DNA of 12,636 nucleotides from Pleurotus ostreatus/Saccharomyces cerevisiae fusant (lineage: Eukaryota; Opisthokonta), in contig JAMQCK010001052.1 in NCBI GenBank assembly GCA_024196135.1, positions 1-12,636 on the forward strand. The letters are read 5' to 3'. The notes below the pieces were generated by a model. The model was not told the origin of the DNA, ran no database searches, and saw nothing but the letters and a program-made list of their open reading frames with translations. Below are positions 1 to 12,107 of this stretch, piece after piece (the first letter of the stretch is position 1; every line of letters begins with the position of its first letter). Both the position numbers and the translations under genes were made by a program.

Positions 1-303
1 GACCAGCTCCCAGGCGGCATCGACGTCGCATACTCAGCCATCCCGCGGATTCCGATGCTCCCGCCGGACCAACGGTTTGAGGTAAACGAGGCGTTCGCGC
101 TGAGTTTGCAGGTCGTTTGGGAGGTGCTGATTGGGATTTTGGGGTTGGGGCTGCTGTCGGCGCTGTTGATGAAGGGGATCCCGCTGCATAGCGTTGTGGA
201 CCAGAAGTGGACGATGCAGGAGAATGCGGCGTCTGCGGTCGCGGATAAGGAGAAGGATATCGAGATGGAGGCGGTGGTTGAGGACAAGCCGGTGCATGCT
301 TGA
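1..303 (+). CDS. MFS drug/toxin efflux transporter, C-terminal end (partial)
   Basis: The frame is open from base 1 to the TGA at 301-303 and gives the last 100 residues of a protein that begins left of the window. An extracellular-loop-like stretch (AYSAIPRIPMLPPDQR) is followed by AFALSLQVVWEVL and a glycine/leucine-rich helix (IGILGLGLLSALLM), which I read as the last transmembrane segment. Then come KGIPLHSVVDQKW and a hydrophilic, acidic cytoplasmic tail. The loop, last helix and the IPLH...D.KW tail resemble fungal 14-helix MFS multidrug/toxin pumps (DHA2/DHA14-like), which are proton antiporters of the plasma or vacuolar membrane. The substrate cannot be inferred. The ATG at 55 is internal, not a start. 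A P450 gene follows in the same direction 1.2 kb away, so a shared detoxification role is possible but unproven. Confidence 0.75.
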   Translation, partial: DQLPGGIDVAYSAIPRIPMLPPDQRFEVNEAFALSLQVVWEVLIGILGLGLLSALLMKGIPLHSVVDQKWTMQENAASAVADKEKDIEMEAVVEDKPVHA

Positions 304-934
304 CTCAGACGATGATTAACGACTTTGAAGCGCGATTTATATAGATTCTACCGTATCCCGCTGTGTATATTATTTTAGTGGCGAGGTGATGTCCATTGTG
401 CTCATCACAGTTGCTTGAGGACTCTCGCGGCGAGTAGACCAGTCAACCAGGGTATCTTGTGGATTGGGTCTACTCGTGGGAACCTTCGGCGGCCAAAGCC
501 GTACACGTGTTACGACTGCCAATTCCGGCAGTGCTTGTTCTTTGCTTCCGCCATGATCGCTGCCAAGCGAAGGGCAAGCACCATCGTGTGCTCACTCCTG
601 TGGGCCATCCTTCGCCAGAGCAAAAACGCCGAACTGCTCTGAACTCAAGGAACCCGTGCTGGCATGCAGAAACAAGGGCCATCGTTCGTGACTACTTACT
701 CGGGGCCAGCCTACCAAACAGCCGCTGGGTTTAGTTCACACGTCCATTTGGATCATCACCCTCGTACTCTGACTGCCCTGAAAAAGATGAGCTTCAATCT
801 GACTGATGATGGATGGGCCATGAGGGGTGTGAAGGTAGGTGAAACGGTTGCAGACACTGGTGGTCGCACCCATGAATACGAGAAGGTATCGCAAGTGCAC
901 CCTTAATCCACGCAAGTCGCCCATCTGCTGACAG
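304..934. other. Spacer with no recognisable gene
   Basis: Apart from the AT-rich 3' signal near 340-378, this stretch holds only short overlapping reading frames of 60-90 codons on both strands. None gives a recognisable protein or a convincing splice pattern. A weak hairpin, GTGATG (386-391) with CATCAC (403-408), lies here. I see no RNA gene, repeat or mobile element. Confidence 0.5.
330..380 (+). terminator. Probable 3'-end processing region of the MFS gene
   Basis: Shortly after the stop codon there is an AT-rich island in GC-rich surroundings, with TATATA at 338-343 and TGTATATTATTTTAG at 364-378. TATATA-like elements act as efficiency elements for 3'-end formation in fungi. The cleavage site itself cannot be placed. 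Confidence 0.35.
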
Positions 935-1347
935 TCATCCATCTCTATGTCTCTTCTCAGCCTCCAGCTTTCTCATCACATCCTTGGCGTTGCGACCAAC
1001 TAAAGTGAGTCCCTTCGATGACGAGAGTCCGCGCCTCACTTACACGTTGATGGCAGCGAAGCGCGCTGTGAATAGCAGCAGTCTATTGTTCTCGTTCCTG
1101 GGCGCTACTTGCATCTGGCATCAGTCCAATCCAATCACTATCAGCAGTCTGTGGAAATGAAGATGAAGTTCAACAAGCAACAAGCCAGCTCGTCCGACCG
1201 TGTCTCAATACGAACCTGCTGTTCGCCGCTGCTGAGGACCCGTCTTTCTCGTATCTGTCTGAAGGGCACAGCGCACGCCATTGCTCCCTTCCCTGTGTAA
1301 ACTCACAGGCGCATCTCCTGTGCGAACTCCAGGGCCAGCGCCCACAT
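935..1347 (-). CDS. Possible small spliced gene, product unknown (tentative)
   Basis: The best-supported part is a putative last exon at 999-935. It follows an acceptor-like CACTTTAG and reads GRNAKDVMRKLEAEKRHRDG then TGA, a charged, helix-like C-terminus. Upstream on the same strand there is a GTGTAAGT donor near 1046-1039. Further upstream an ATGTGG at 1347 opens MWALALEFAQEMRL and is cut by a GTGAGT donor at 1306, with a matching acceptor at 1259 (48-nt intron). The middle exons are not resolved: several acceptor and donor combinations are possible, and one that keeps frame into the last exon is TAAIHSALRCHQ before it. If real, the gene would encode about 60-75 residues and be transcribed divergently from the P450, sharing a promoter of about 200 bp. 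I do not recognise the family. The pieces could also be chance. Confidence 0.22.
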
Positions 1348-1462
1348 TTGCGTCCGCCCTTGTCGCAGACCATGGGATGCTTAACAAAATTGTCAGTCCC
1401 CTACATCAGCCAAATCACTGCAGGACATCGACTTGGTAACCTGGAACGCCGGCACAACTAGG

Positions 1463-1469
1463 TATATAG
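1463..1469 (+). promoter_or_regulatory. TATA box of the P450 gene
   Basis: TATATAG lies 77 bp upstream of the P450 ATG at 1546, followed by a pyrimidine-rich leader. On the minus strand the same bases read CTATATA, so the element could also serve a divergent minus-strand transcript. Confidence 0.45.
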
Positions 1470-1545
1470 CCTTTCACGCAACCATTTCCTCAAACTCAGC
1501 GTCGCTCTCATACCTCATTTCGCGACCGCTTCATCTCAGCCCAGC

Positions 1546-3489
1546 ATGGCCCCCTCCCCCATCGTCCTCGCCACCGCCTGCGTCGCCCTCCCCGTCTTCT
1601 GGGTCCTCCACACCCGCTCGCCGCTCCCCGCCCTCCCCTACCGCCTCCCCTGGATCGGCAACCTCCTCCAGCTCATCCCCTGGCGCAACAACGTCGTCGG
1701 CTGGCTCGAGTACATCCAGGAGCAGTACGGCGAGATCTGCGAGCTCTACCTCCCGCTGTGGGGCAGGATCCTCGTCATCGGGCACCCGGCGTGGCTGCAG
1801 CATGTGAAGCAGGGCGACACGGATCGGTACAGCCGCGGGCCCATTGCGATTGGCGTGTTTAAGGAGTTTCCTGGGCCGAAGACGCCGGTGGCGAGTGAGG
1901 GTGCGGAGTGGAGGAAGGCGAGGAAGGTTATGGCGTGAGTTGGAAAAATTTGGATTGGGAGGAAGGCGACCTTGCTTATGGACTTGCAGGCCCATCTTTT
2001 CGGTTAAGTCATTCACCAACCATATCAGCCACTCGATGCGCGACGTGGGCAGTTTTCCTTCTTGCGTCGCTCTACTCTCATGCCTTGATAGATCTCGTCG
2101 GTGACGCGCCAGCTATTAGACAACGTCGCCAAGCAGGACGGCCTTGTCGACTGGAATGGTAAGTGTAGCACAAACCACGTACTCCCCAATATGCTCATTC
2201 CCTCTAAGACCTCTGCGGCAAGATTGCGCTTGAGATCTTTTGCATGTCGTGTTTGAGCATCAAGACGAACAAGCTGCGCACTGACCCTCAGTGCTTGAAG
2301 GAGGATGACTACCTGCGTGACTGCTTGATTGCTGTGAGCCAGACATCGGTGAAGTGAGTAATTTACGATTGCGCATCTGTATCGCAGTCCTAACCAACAT
2401 CCTCGTCCACAGGCGCCTCTTCAACCCCTTCTACAAGTGGACGGAATTGGTATGATTCTCCCATGCTTCATCCACCCCTCGCCGCTAACTCTGATACCCA
2501 GCTCACTGGCGAAGGCCGCAAATTCGAGACCTCTCGCGCCCACATCCGCGCCCTCGTCGACGATGTGGTCGCCAAGCGGCGCTCCTCAGAGAACACCGAC
2601 GGCGTCACGCACGGCGACTACCTCTCCCAGATCATCAACGACCCCGAGTACGACAACGCGGAGCTCCTGCGCAACACGCTCGTCGTGTTGTTGTTCGCCA
2701 GCGGCGACAACACGCGCAACAGTCTCACCTGGTCGATGCACGCGCTGCTGCAGCACCCAGAGTGGATGGAGAAGATGCGGGAGGAGGCGGTGCGGAATGG
2801 GCAGCTGTCGGCGGATCTGATGATTGAGTATGCGCATTTGAATGTGGGTTGACTGTTGGTGTTGGTTAAGGGGACGGGGAGGCTGACGCACGAGATTGCA
2901 GCGCTTCCCGATTGCGATGGCGGTCTTCTACGAGACCGTGCGCCTGTGGCCTGGCCTGCCCAAGAATGCGCGCCTCGCGGTCAACGACGATGTCCTGCCT
3001 GCAATCCCGGAGCACGATCTGCCTGCGGTCAAGGTCAACAAGGGCGATTATGTCCTCTGGTCTGACTTCGTTATGATGCGCAACCCGAAGGTCAGTTTCG
3101 CCTCCGCCCTCATCAGCGAATTGTAAGGACTTACTAGCTCACATAGGTCTGGGGCCCTAACGCTGATGTCTTTGACCCAACGCGCCACCTCAAGGATGGC
3201 GTCTTCTACAAGCCTGGTCAGCCGGATTTCAATGGCTTCGGGTCAGGCCCGCGCCTTTGGTGAGTTGCTTCGGTGTGCCGTTTGGACGCCATCTGCTAAC
3301 CAGCTTTCCAGCCCTGCCGCGCAACTCGCAGCCTACGAGTTCGTTGCGACTTGGGCCAGCCTACTTCCCCACTTCAACTTCGAGGCCGCGTACAAGGAGG
3401 AGCCGAAGAGGGACGAAGCCTTCACGATGTCGGTCGCTGGTCAGCTTCCTGTCAAGATTAGCGCGAGGGATGCTGCGGTCTTCAACTAA
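1546..3489 (+). CDS. Cytochrome P450 monooxygenase, nine exons
   Basis: Exons: 1546-1934, 1990-2044, 2092-2158, 2209-2353, 2413-2449, 2502-2843, 2902-3090, 3147-3259, 3312-3489. All eight introns are 47-59 nt and frame is kept, giving 504 aa, a normal P450 length. An N-terminal hydrophobic segment (about residues 4-22) should anchor it in the ER membrane and is followed by a proline-rich hinge (PLPALPYRLPWIGN). The I helix reads LLFASGDNTRNSLTW (about 293-307). The K-helix ExxR is ETVR (356-359), followed by WPGLPKNARLAVNDDVLP as in CYP52/CYP63/CYP86-like enzymes. The PERF-like region is FDPTRHL, and the heme-binding motif is FGSGPRLC with the ligand Cys446. It should be a heme-thiolate monooxygenase using electrons from P450 reductase. 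The I helix has Asn where the oxygen-activating Thr usually follows the acid, and the heme loop continues CPAAQ, lacking the common Gly. Substrate and CYP family are not assigned. Confidence 0.93.
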
Positions 3490-5797
<2,308 letters not shown>

Positions 5798-5831
5798 TGC
5801 GGCAGGTACAGACAGACAATGATGCGTGCAT
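5798..5831. other. 34-bp gap between two convergent stop codons
   Basis: The synthetase (+) ends at 5797 and the Trs33 gene (-) ends at 5832. No separate 3' untranslated regions fit in 34 bp, so each transcript must run into the other's coding strand. I see no bidirectional terminator motif in the gap itself. Confidence 0.8.
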
Positions 5832-6783
5832 TCAGCTACCCTTGGGGAGCTTAATCTGGAATGTACCTGCGAAGGGGTGTCAATGTAGCCTATAGCAATC
5901 ACAAACACTAGCTCACATTGCGGGAGGGAAGTGATTTCGGGCGTGACGGTTGCGTTGTAGCCCATTCGTGACAGTGCTCCTCGGATGATGCCTGCGGGCA
6001 TGGCGGTGTACTGCTGTGGGTTGGCGGAGTGTCCTCAGAGAAGGAAAGGATGGGCTACGCACGATCTTTGCTCGTCTCAACGCGTCCGCACGGCCTTCGT
6101 ATGAGGATATTCGGATGATGGGTTTGAATTGATTATCTTGCAAGACGTATACACCCTAGCGTGTCATGTTAGAAAGAAGCCTGGGTGAAGTGTGAAGACA
6201 ACGCACTCTATGGTTCGTACGCAAGTTATCGACCTGCTTATCCCAGAATGCAGCCCAGATATCCTTGCAGATGAACTTGATCGCGTCCAGGGTCTCCGTG
6301 AATAGTGGTCGGTCGCGACACAACCTGCATCACAGTACCCTCAGTACGGCACAATGCTTCCCGGACGATCATGGCACACCTCTCCGTAAAGTTCGCCCCC
6401 ACATGCATCCCAATTGCCTCTAGCCGTGCGCGCAACGCCTCTTCCTCGTCATTCAATGGATGCTGCGCCTTACCACTCGCACTCTTCAAGCTCGTCACCG
6501 AGTCCCTCGGATTCGGCTCCTTATTCTTCAGCGATTGCGGCGGTGGAGGCGGTGGAGGAAGCAGCCCGGCCTCGATCATCTCCGCTTCGAGCTTCTTCGT
6601 GCGCGCCAGCGCGACTGCAGCAGACGCGCGCAGCGTATTCACCGCCTCGAAGACGAAGTAGTCCATCGCGGGGCCGTCGACATAGCGTGCAGGGGGGTCC
6701 GCTAAAGCGGCAAGGTTTGAGGGGACGAGGGAACTGCCTGAGGAGCTCTGAGGGATCTGGAAGGAGCTCCGAGTGGTCTGCAT
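5832..6783 (-). CDS. TRS33: TRAPP complex subunit Trs33 / TRAPPC6 (Bet3 family), five exons
   Basis: Exons on the minus strand: 6783-6380, 6324-6207, 6155-6063, 6013-5917, 5866-5832, with introns of 49-55 nt and a product of 248 aa (yeast Trs33 is of similar size). It belongs to the core of the TRAPP complexes, the Rab/Ypt1 exchange factors that tether vesicles at the Golgi. The Bet3-like fold begins at about residue 40 (MDYFVFEAVNTLRASAAVAL). It continues with RLEAIGMHVGANFTER, then LFTETLDAIKFICKDIW and DNLRTNHRGVYVLQDNQFKP, and ends with PAGIIRGALSRMGYNATVT and LPQCTFQIKLPKGS. A proline-rich, charged insert (LLPPPPPPPQS and onward, about 74-115) separates the first helix from the rest. The start at MQTT has A at -3. 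The open frame extends upstream with poor, unlike sequence, so I prefer this ATG; Met40 is an alternative. Intron 3 ends in CAGCAG, so one Gln is optional. Confidence 0.92.
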
Positions 6784-7047
6784 GGTCGTTTGGGCGGAGG
6801 TGCGATTCGGAGAACGCGGGCCGGAGAGCGTCGTGACTTTAGCGTGACATGCAACGTGACTCGAAGTTGAACTGGGTCCTGGCGCTTTTGAAAGGCAACT
6901 ATGTATTCTATAAAAGCACAGTAACGCTCTATGAGGCCTCTTAATACACACGCACGGACAAAGGAAATATAATTTCCCGTGCTCATCTAGTAGGCACCCG
7001 CACACGTGTCGCGCGAGAGTAGTCATCTCCTCCTTCCCATGCTTCAA
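6784..7047. promoter_or_regulatory. Divergent spacer between TRS33 and tRNA-Ser
   Basis: This 264-bp spacer should hold the TRS33 promoter on the minus strand. Besides the CGTGAC triplet it contains a plus-oriented TATAAAA at about 6910 and an inverted repeat, GGAAAT/ATTTCC with a 3-bp centre (6963-6977). No TATA box is well placed on the minus strand for TRS33. Confidence 0.35.
6832..6860. repeat. Three regularly spaced CGTGAC hexamers upstream of TRS33
   Basis: CGTGAC occurs at 6832-6837, 6843-6848 and 6855-6860, with start-to-start distances of 11 and 12 bp, close to one helical turn. The repeats lie 49-77 bp upstream of the TRS33 ATG (they read GTCACG on its strand) and 188 bp or more from the tRNA gene. 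This looks like a transcription factor array, but the factor is unknown. Confidence 0.4.
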
Positions 7048-7129
7048 GGCACTATGGCGGAGTGGTTAACGCGAGAGATTAGAAATCTCTTCCTCTCTGA
7101 GGGCGCAGGTTCGAATCCTGCTGGTGTCG
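7048..7129 (+). tRNA. tRNA-Ser (anticodon AGA), type II, no intron
   Basis: The 82 nt fold as a class II tRNA. The acceptor stem is GGCACTA with TGGTGTC (some G-U pairs) and a G discriminator. The D stem is GCG/CGC around GAGTGGTTAA. The anticodon stem AGAGA/TCTCT encloses the loop TTAGAAA, with the anticodon AGA at 7081-7083. The long variable arm is CCTC-TCT-GAGG, typical of serine tRNA, and the T arm is GCAGG-TTCGAAT-CCTGC. The A box (TGGCGGAGTGG) and B box (GGTTCGAATCC) are internal Pol III promoter elements. With A34 modified to inosine it would read UCU, UCC and UCA codons. CCA is not encoded, as expected for a nuclear gene. Confidence 0.97.
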
Positions 7130-7131
7130 TC

Positions 7132-7135
7132 TTTT
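7132..7135 (+). terminator. RNA polymerase III terminator of tRNA-Ser
   Basis: A TTTT run begins three bases after the mature tRNA 3' end, the standard Pol III stop signal. Confidence 0.8.
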
Positions 7136-7575
7136 GGCCGCGAAAGGGAGCGAAGATTGGGGAGGAAGGAGTGGAAGATACGCCTAAAAATTCGAATTTC
7201 CAATCATTTTTGTGTGGCACGTTATCTAGCATAAGCCGGTGTGTATCGTCTTTTAAACCTTGTAGAATGATAGCGAGTACCACTATGTGTACTCAAGAAT
7301 ATTTGCAGAAGGATATGGCCAGAATCGAAGGCGGCAGGAGGGCAGGAGTGCACAGATACAAACAATCGCCAGACCACGTGCCACGTTGACTTCTGAATTT
7401 GGCAGTGGTATCTGCTCGTTTGCATCGAGTATACCCTCCGAACGCATCGCGGGCTATCACCAGAAGACAAAGCTTTTGAACAACGTTGCGATTGATAGAC
7501 GTAGATAGTACAAACAATGATCCAACTTGCAGTCGAAGACTCCGAACCATGGGCAAGGTATCCCGCCGTTCACGT
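7136..7575. other. Spacer between tRNA-Ser and the nitronate monooxygenase 3' end
   Basis: I find no gene here. The stretch contains the 3' untranslated region of the minus-strand flavoprotein gene and an E-box-like CACGTG at 7376-7381. The reading frames present give no recognisable protein. Confidence 0.5.
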
Positions 7576-9396
<1,821 letters not shown>

Positions 9397-9503
9397 GCTG
9401 AATGCGGTATGAAGTGAAGGGGGACTGGACTGAGATCGACGCGGAGTCTCCGCTGAGGGATTATGGGGGTGGAAGGGAGGCCTGAGGGATCCAATACCGC
9501 GCT

Positions 9504-9509
9504 CTTATA
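9504..9509 (-). promoter_or_regulatory. Candidate TATA box of the nitronate monooxygenase gene
   Basis: The minus strand reads TTATAAG here, about 108 bp upstream of the ATG at 9396, a usual distance for a fungal TATA box with a short leader. No start-site data support it. Confidence 0.35.
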
Positions 9510-9660
9510 ACAGGATGGAAGCGCGGATGAGGAGAGAACGAAGGAGAGCGTTGGCTGTGAAGGTGACCGGCTGAGCGCCAGTAGATCCCGGTGCGGGGAA
9601 GCGCTGGCGGGTTGCGCGTGATTCTCGGCCCGACGGGCAAGTCCCGTGGATCTCACATGA

Positions 9661-9677
9661 CCGAAGTTCAACTTCGG
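9661..9677. promoter_or_regulatory. Perfect 17-bp palindrome with CCG/CGG ends
   Basis: CCGAAGTT-C-AACTTCGG is an exact inverted repeat with 8-bp arms around one base, about 265 bp upstream of the nitronate monooxygenase ATG. Everted CCG...CGG triplets are a known geometry for dimeric Zn2Cys6 fungal regulators, so this is a plausible operator. The regulator is unknown. Confidence 0.4.
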
Positions 9678-10094
9678 CGATCCAAGCGCTGCACCTGAAG
9701 ACCTTGATCATCGCAAAGACAAAATTACCCATTGGCGGAGTCCGAGCTCGATGCTGTACAGCTGCGATATTTACATGTCGGCTACGTACCGGATGGTGCA
9801 AATCATCTATAGATGGACGAACAACTACTTTGTTTCTTCGTTCAGAGGTCTGCCCTGGCGGCGCGAGGCCTGACTTCTGTCATCGCGGACGACGCTTATT
9901 ATCGACAGTACAGTGATTGCATCTACAATGGTCTTTGACCATGGTACTGGGAGCCGAGTGCCAGGCGCGCTGGTTGGTGAATCATCCAAAATCTTACTTA
10001 GTATTCGCATTGTATATGTATCGTCTTTTGGTATTTCGTTTACAACCAGGACCACGCACGTGCTCAGAGTAGACGGGCAAGACAGCCAAACTAG

Positions 10095-11928
10095 TCAATA
10101 ATACCCTTCCGCGAACACCCCTGCCTGCTGCGCCCGTTTAAACTCTGTCATGTCCAGCGGATGTGTACCTTCCTCCTTGCGCATGAACCTAACTTTCATC
10201 TGCTGAAGGGGATAACGGTACCTCATGCGCCGTCGCAGCATCTTCGCTATCACCCCGTCACTGGTCGTGCATTGCCCTATCGTCAAAGTCGATAGGTGCG
10301 GCAAGAACGGGACGCGGGCGCGGTGGCCTGGCGACAAAGACTCGAATACTTTGTCGCCCACCGAGAATATGTCTATATGGAGTCTCTTGAGACTCGCCAT
10401 TTGTGGGAGCGCCATGATGGCAATGAGAGTCTCCTCATCGATGGTGCCACCCGCAGAGACGTAGAGACTGTTCAGCGATGTGATACTGTTGGCGATGAAG
10501 TGACAGAGAGACTGAGGATTGGCGCACGGCCACTCGGTAGATCTCGTCAATCTCGTCGACTCGAACCGCAAAGTCAAGCCATGCAACGCCGGGAGGTGTA
10601 GCGCGCAGAATACATCATCGAGAGGCTCGTCGCCGTATATCTGAAGCTTCTCGAGAGCATAGTGACTGACCCGACAAGCGTCGAGCCCGCGCGGGCGAGC
10701 GTCGGGGGTCAGGCGGACCCAAACTTCCCGCAGTGATTTCCCGGTGATCAACACGTCGTAGAATGTGGAGAACGGCATGACGGACTCATCGAGCTCCACG
10801 CGAACGAGCTGGGACCACGATATGGTCGTCGGAAGCGGGGCCTCGCAGATAGAGAAGTAGCTACTCCAAGAGAAAAACTGTAGCTGCGGCGAGGTCGACA
10901 GCAGAGAGCACAGCGATTGCACCTCCGCACCACCCTCCAACAGGCTGATGCGAAGATTCCGCAGGGACTTCGCAGCGAAGGGCGGGAGCATCGACAACCG
11001 CTGGATCGACGCGTGCCCGATGAAGAGCTCAAGGACGCGGATGTCCGCAATATTGGCCATAATGAAATCGACATCGCAGTAGCAGCGTTCGGAATGTGGT
11101 ATGACTTGAATCCCTCGCTCAAGGATCACGACATTCAGGTAGTCGTCGGTCACCGATACGGCCTCCGCATCCTGATAGAAGATGCTAAGCCCCGTCCTCT
11201 TCGCCCTGCGTGCGAACAGGTGTGCGAGCTTCCGACTGTGATGCTCGCGCCTAGAGCGGCAAGAAGTGAGAGAGATCCACTGCCAAAGCTCCGGCGCATC
11301 GATAGCCACATTTCTCCAGTAATTGCACACGGCGCTGACCACCAGCGGAATAGACCGAGCATGGAGCGTCGCCGAAGAGAGCTGCTGTGGCAGAGCCTCG
11401 TAAAAGATCAAGGATAATAGCTCAGGTGGAAGTCGATTAACGGGGGGAGTATATGGCCCGCGCGCGTCGTTTCGAGGAGGGACCATGGCTAGAGAAGGCG
11501 TCTGCCATAGAGCGTATGATGGAAGTCCGCAAGCGTCGTCGAGGGTAGGCACAGAAGGATCCATGGCAACGCTCGACGGGGTGTAAGTAGGTTCTTGCGG
11601 TCCTCCTTGGGCGAATGGTGAACCGTAAGGAGAGGGAAAATCCTGATTGTTCGTAAATGTTGAATACGGTAAGAAAGAAGTTGACTGGCCCGCATATTGC
11701 TGAGGTGTCGGAGCCGCTGCGTGAGCAGGAGCCAGCGTGTGATGGCTGGCTGGTGTCGATGCTGTCGCGCTCGACTGCTGACCGAACAGTAGAAGGTCAA
11801 CACAGTCAAAAAAAAGGATAGTCACGCACTTGAGCCCGTCGCCCGTCTGTAACACTTTCAATATCCTGAATCCGCGCCGGGTAGGGAGACGCGTTCGACG
11901 CGCCGTAGATATTGTTTAGAGAGGCCAT
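10095..11928 (-). CDS. F-box domain protein with leucine-rich C-terminal region, two exons
   Basis: Exons on the minus strand: 11928-11830 and 11777-10095, with one 52-nt intron (donor GTGCGT, long T-run, acceptor TCAG), giving 593 aa. The N-terminal ~145 residues are low-complexity and rich in Ser, Thr, Pro, Ala and Gln. An F-box follows at about 147-203 (VNRLPPELLSLIFYEALP ... VVSAVCNYWRNVAIDAPELW), the Skp1-binding motif of SCF ubiquitin ligases. The remaining ~390 residues carry repeated leucine-rich segments (for example LRNLRISLLEG, LHGLTLRFES, LKRLHIDIF), probably an irregular LRR target-recognition domain. Large families of such proteins are typical of mushroom-forming fungi, and their targets are mostly unknown. 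The start MASLNN has G at -3 and +4. The frame is open to an upstream ATG at 12060 (44 more residues), and reading through the intron gives an ATG at 11861; I consider both less likely. Confidence 0.85.
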
Positions 11929-12020
11929 AACACAGGTTCCTGATGCAAGGGACGGAAAGACTACCCTATTGCATGCCTGAAAGCAGCATTTATGTACTGA
12001 TACGTCGCCATTGCGGTCGG

Positions 12021-12025
12021 ATATA
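12021..12025 (-). promoter_or_regulatory. Candidate TATA element of the F-box gene
   Basis: The minus strand reads CTATATCC here, about 93 bp upstream of the chosen F-box ATG at 11928. If this is the TATA box, the longer frame starting at 12060 would not be used. Confidence 0.28.
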
Positions 12026-12107
12026 GAGATTCCTTTGTGTACATCCGGGGTTCGGGACAAGATGGGATGCCTATTGTTCCCTACTCCGAAAAGGGAGCAA
12101 ATAGTAT

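Larger units (their letters stand above)
9397..10094. other. Spacer between the nitronate monooxygenase start and the F-box gene stop
   Basis: About 700 bp without a recognisable gene. It holds the presumed nitronate monooxygenase promoter (TATA candidate, palindrome), a short hairpin ATGGTC-TTT-GACCAT at 9928-9942, an AT-rich stretch around 10010-10030 that suits the F-box gene 3' end, and CACGTG near 10057. The 70-98 codon frames here resemble no protein I know. Confidence 0.5.

Noticed and set aside
664..906. Plus-strand 80-codon frame in the left spacer
   Set aside because: It contains no recognisable motif, no splice continuation and no neighbouring promoter signal. Frames of this size are expected by chance in GC-rich DNA.
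1170..1373. Minus-strand frame starting MVCDK, reminiscent of the CRIPT N-terminus
   Set aside because: The CxxC pairs and the rest of the CRIPT sequence do not follow, and no donor after MVCDK rescues them.
1..3489. MFS plus P450 as a secondary-metabolite cluster
   Set aside because: No synthase or tailoring gene is present, and the next genes are housekeeping. Two neighbours do not make a cluster.
6784..7047. Upstream extension of the TRS33 first exon to an ATG at 7047
   Set aside because: The frame stays open but the added residues are unlike any Trs33, and it would run up to the tRNA gene. MQTT at 6783 fits the family better.
7243..7254. GTATCGTCTTTT shared with 10018-10029, and partly with the tRNA 3' flank
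   Set aside because: A 12-bp match between two spots in a 12.6-kb window is expected by chance, and the flanks do not match.
9825..10055. Minus-strand 76-codon frame between the flavoprotein and F-box genes
   Set aside because: It has no family resemblance and overlaps the AT-rich 3' region of the F-box gene.
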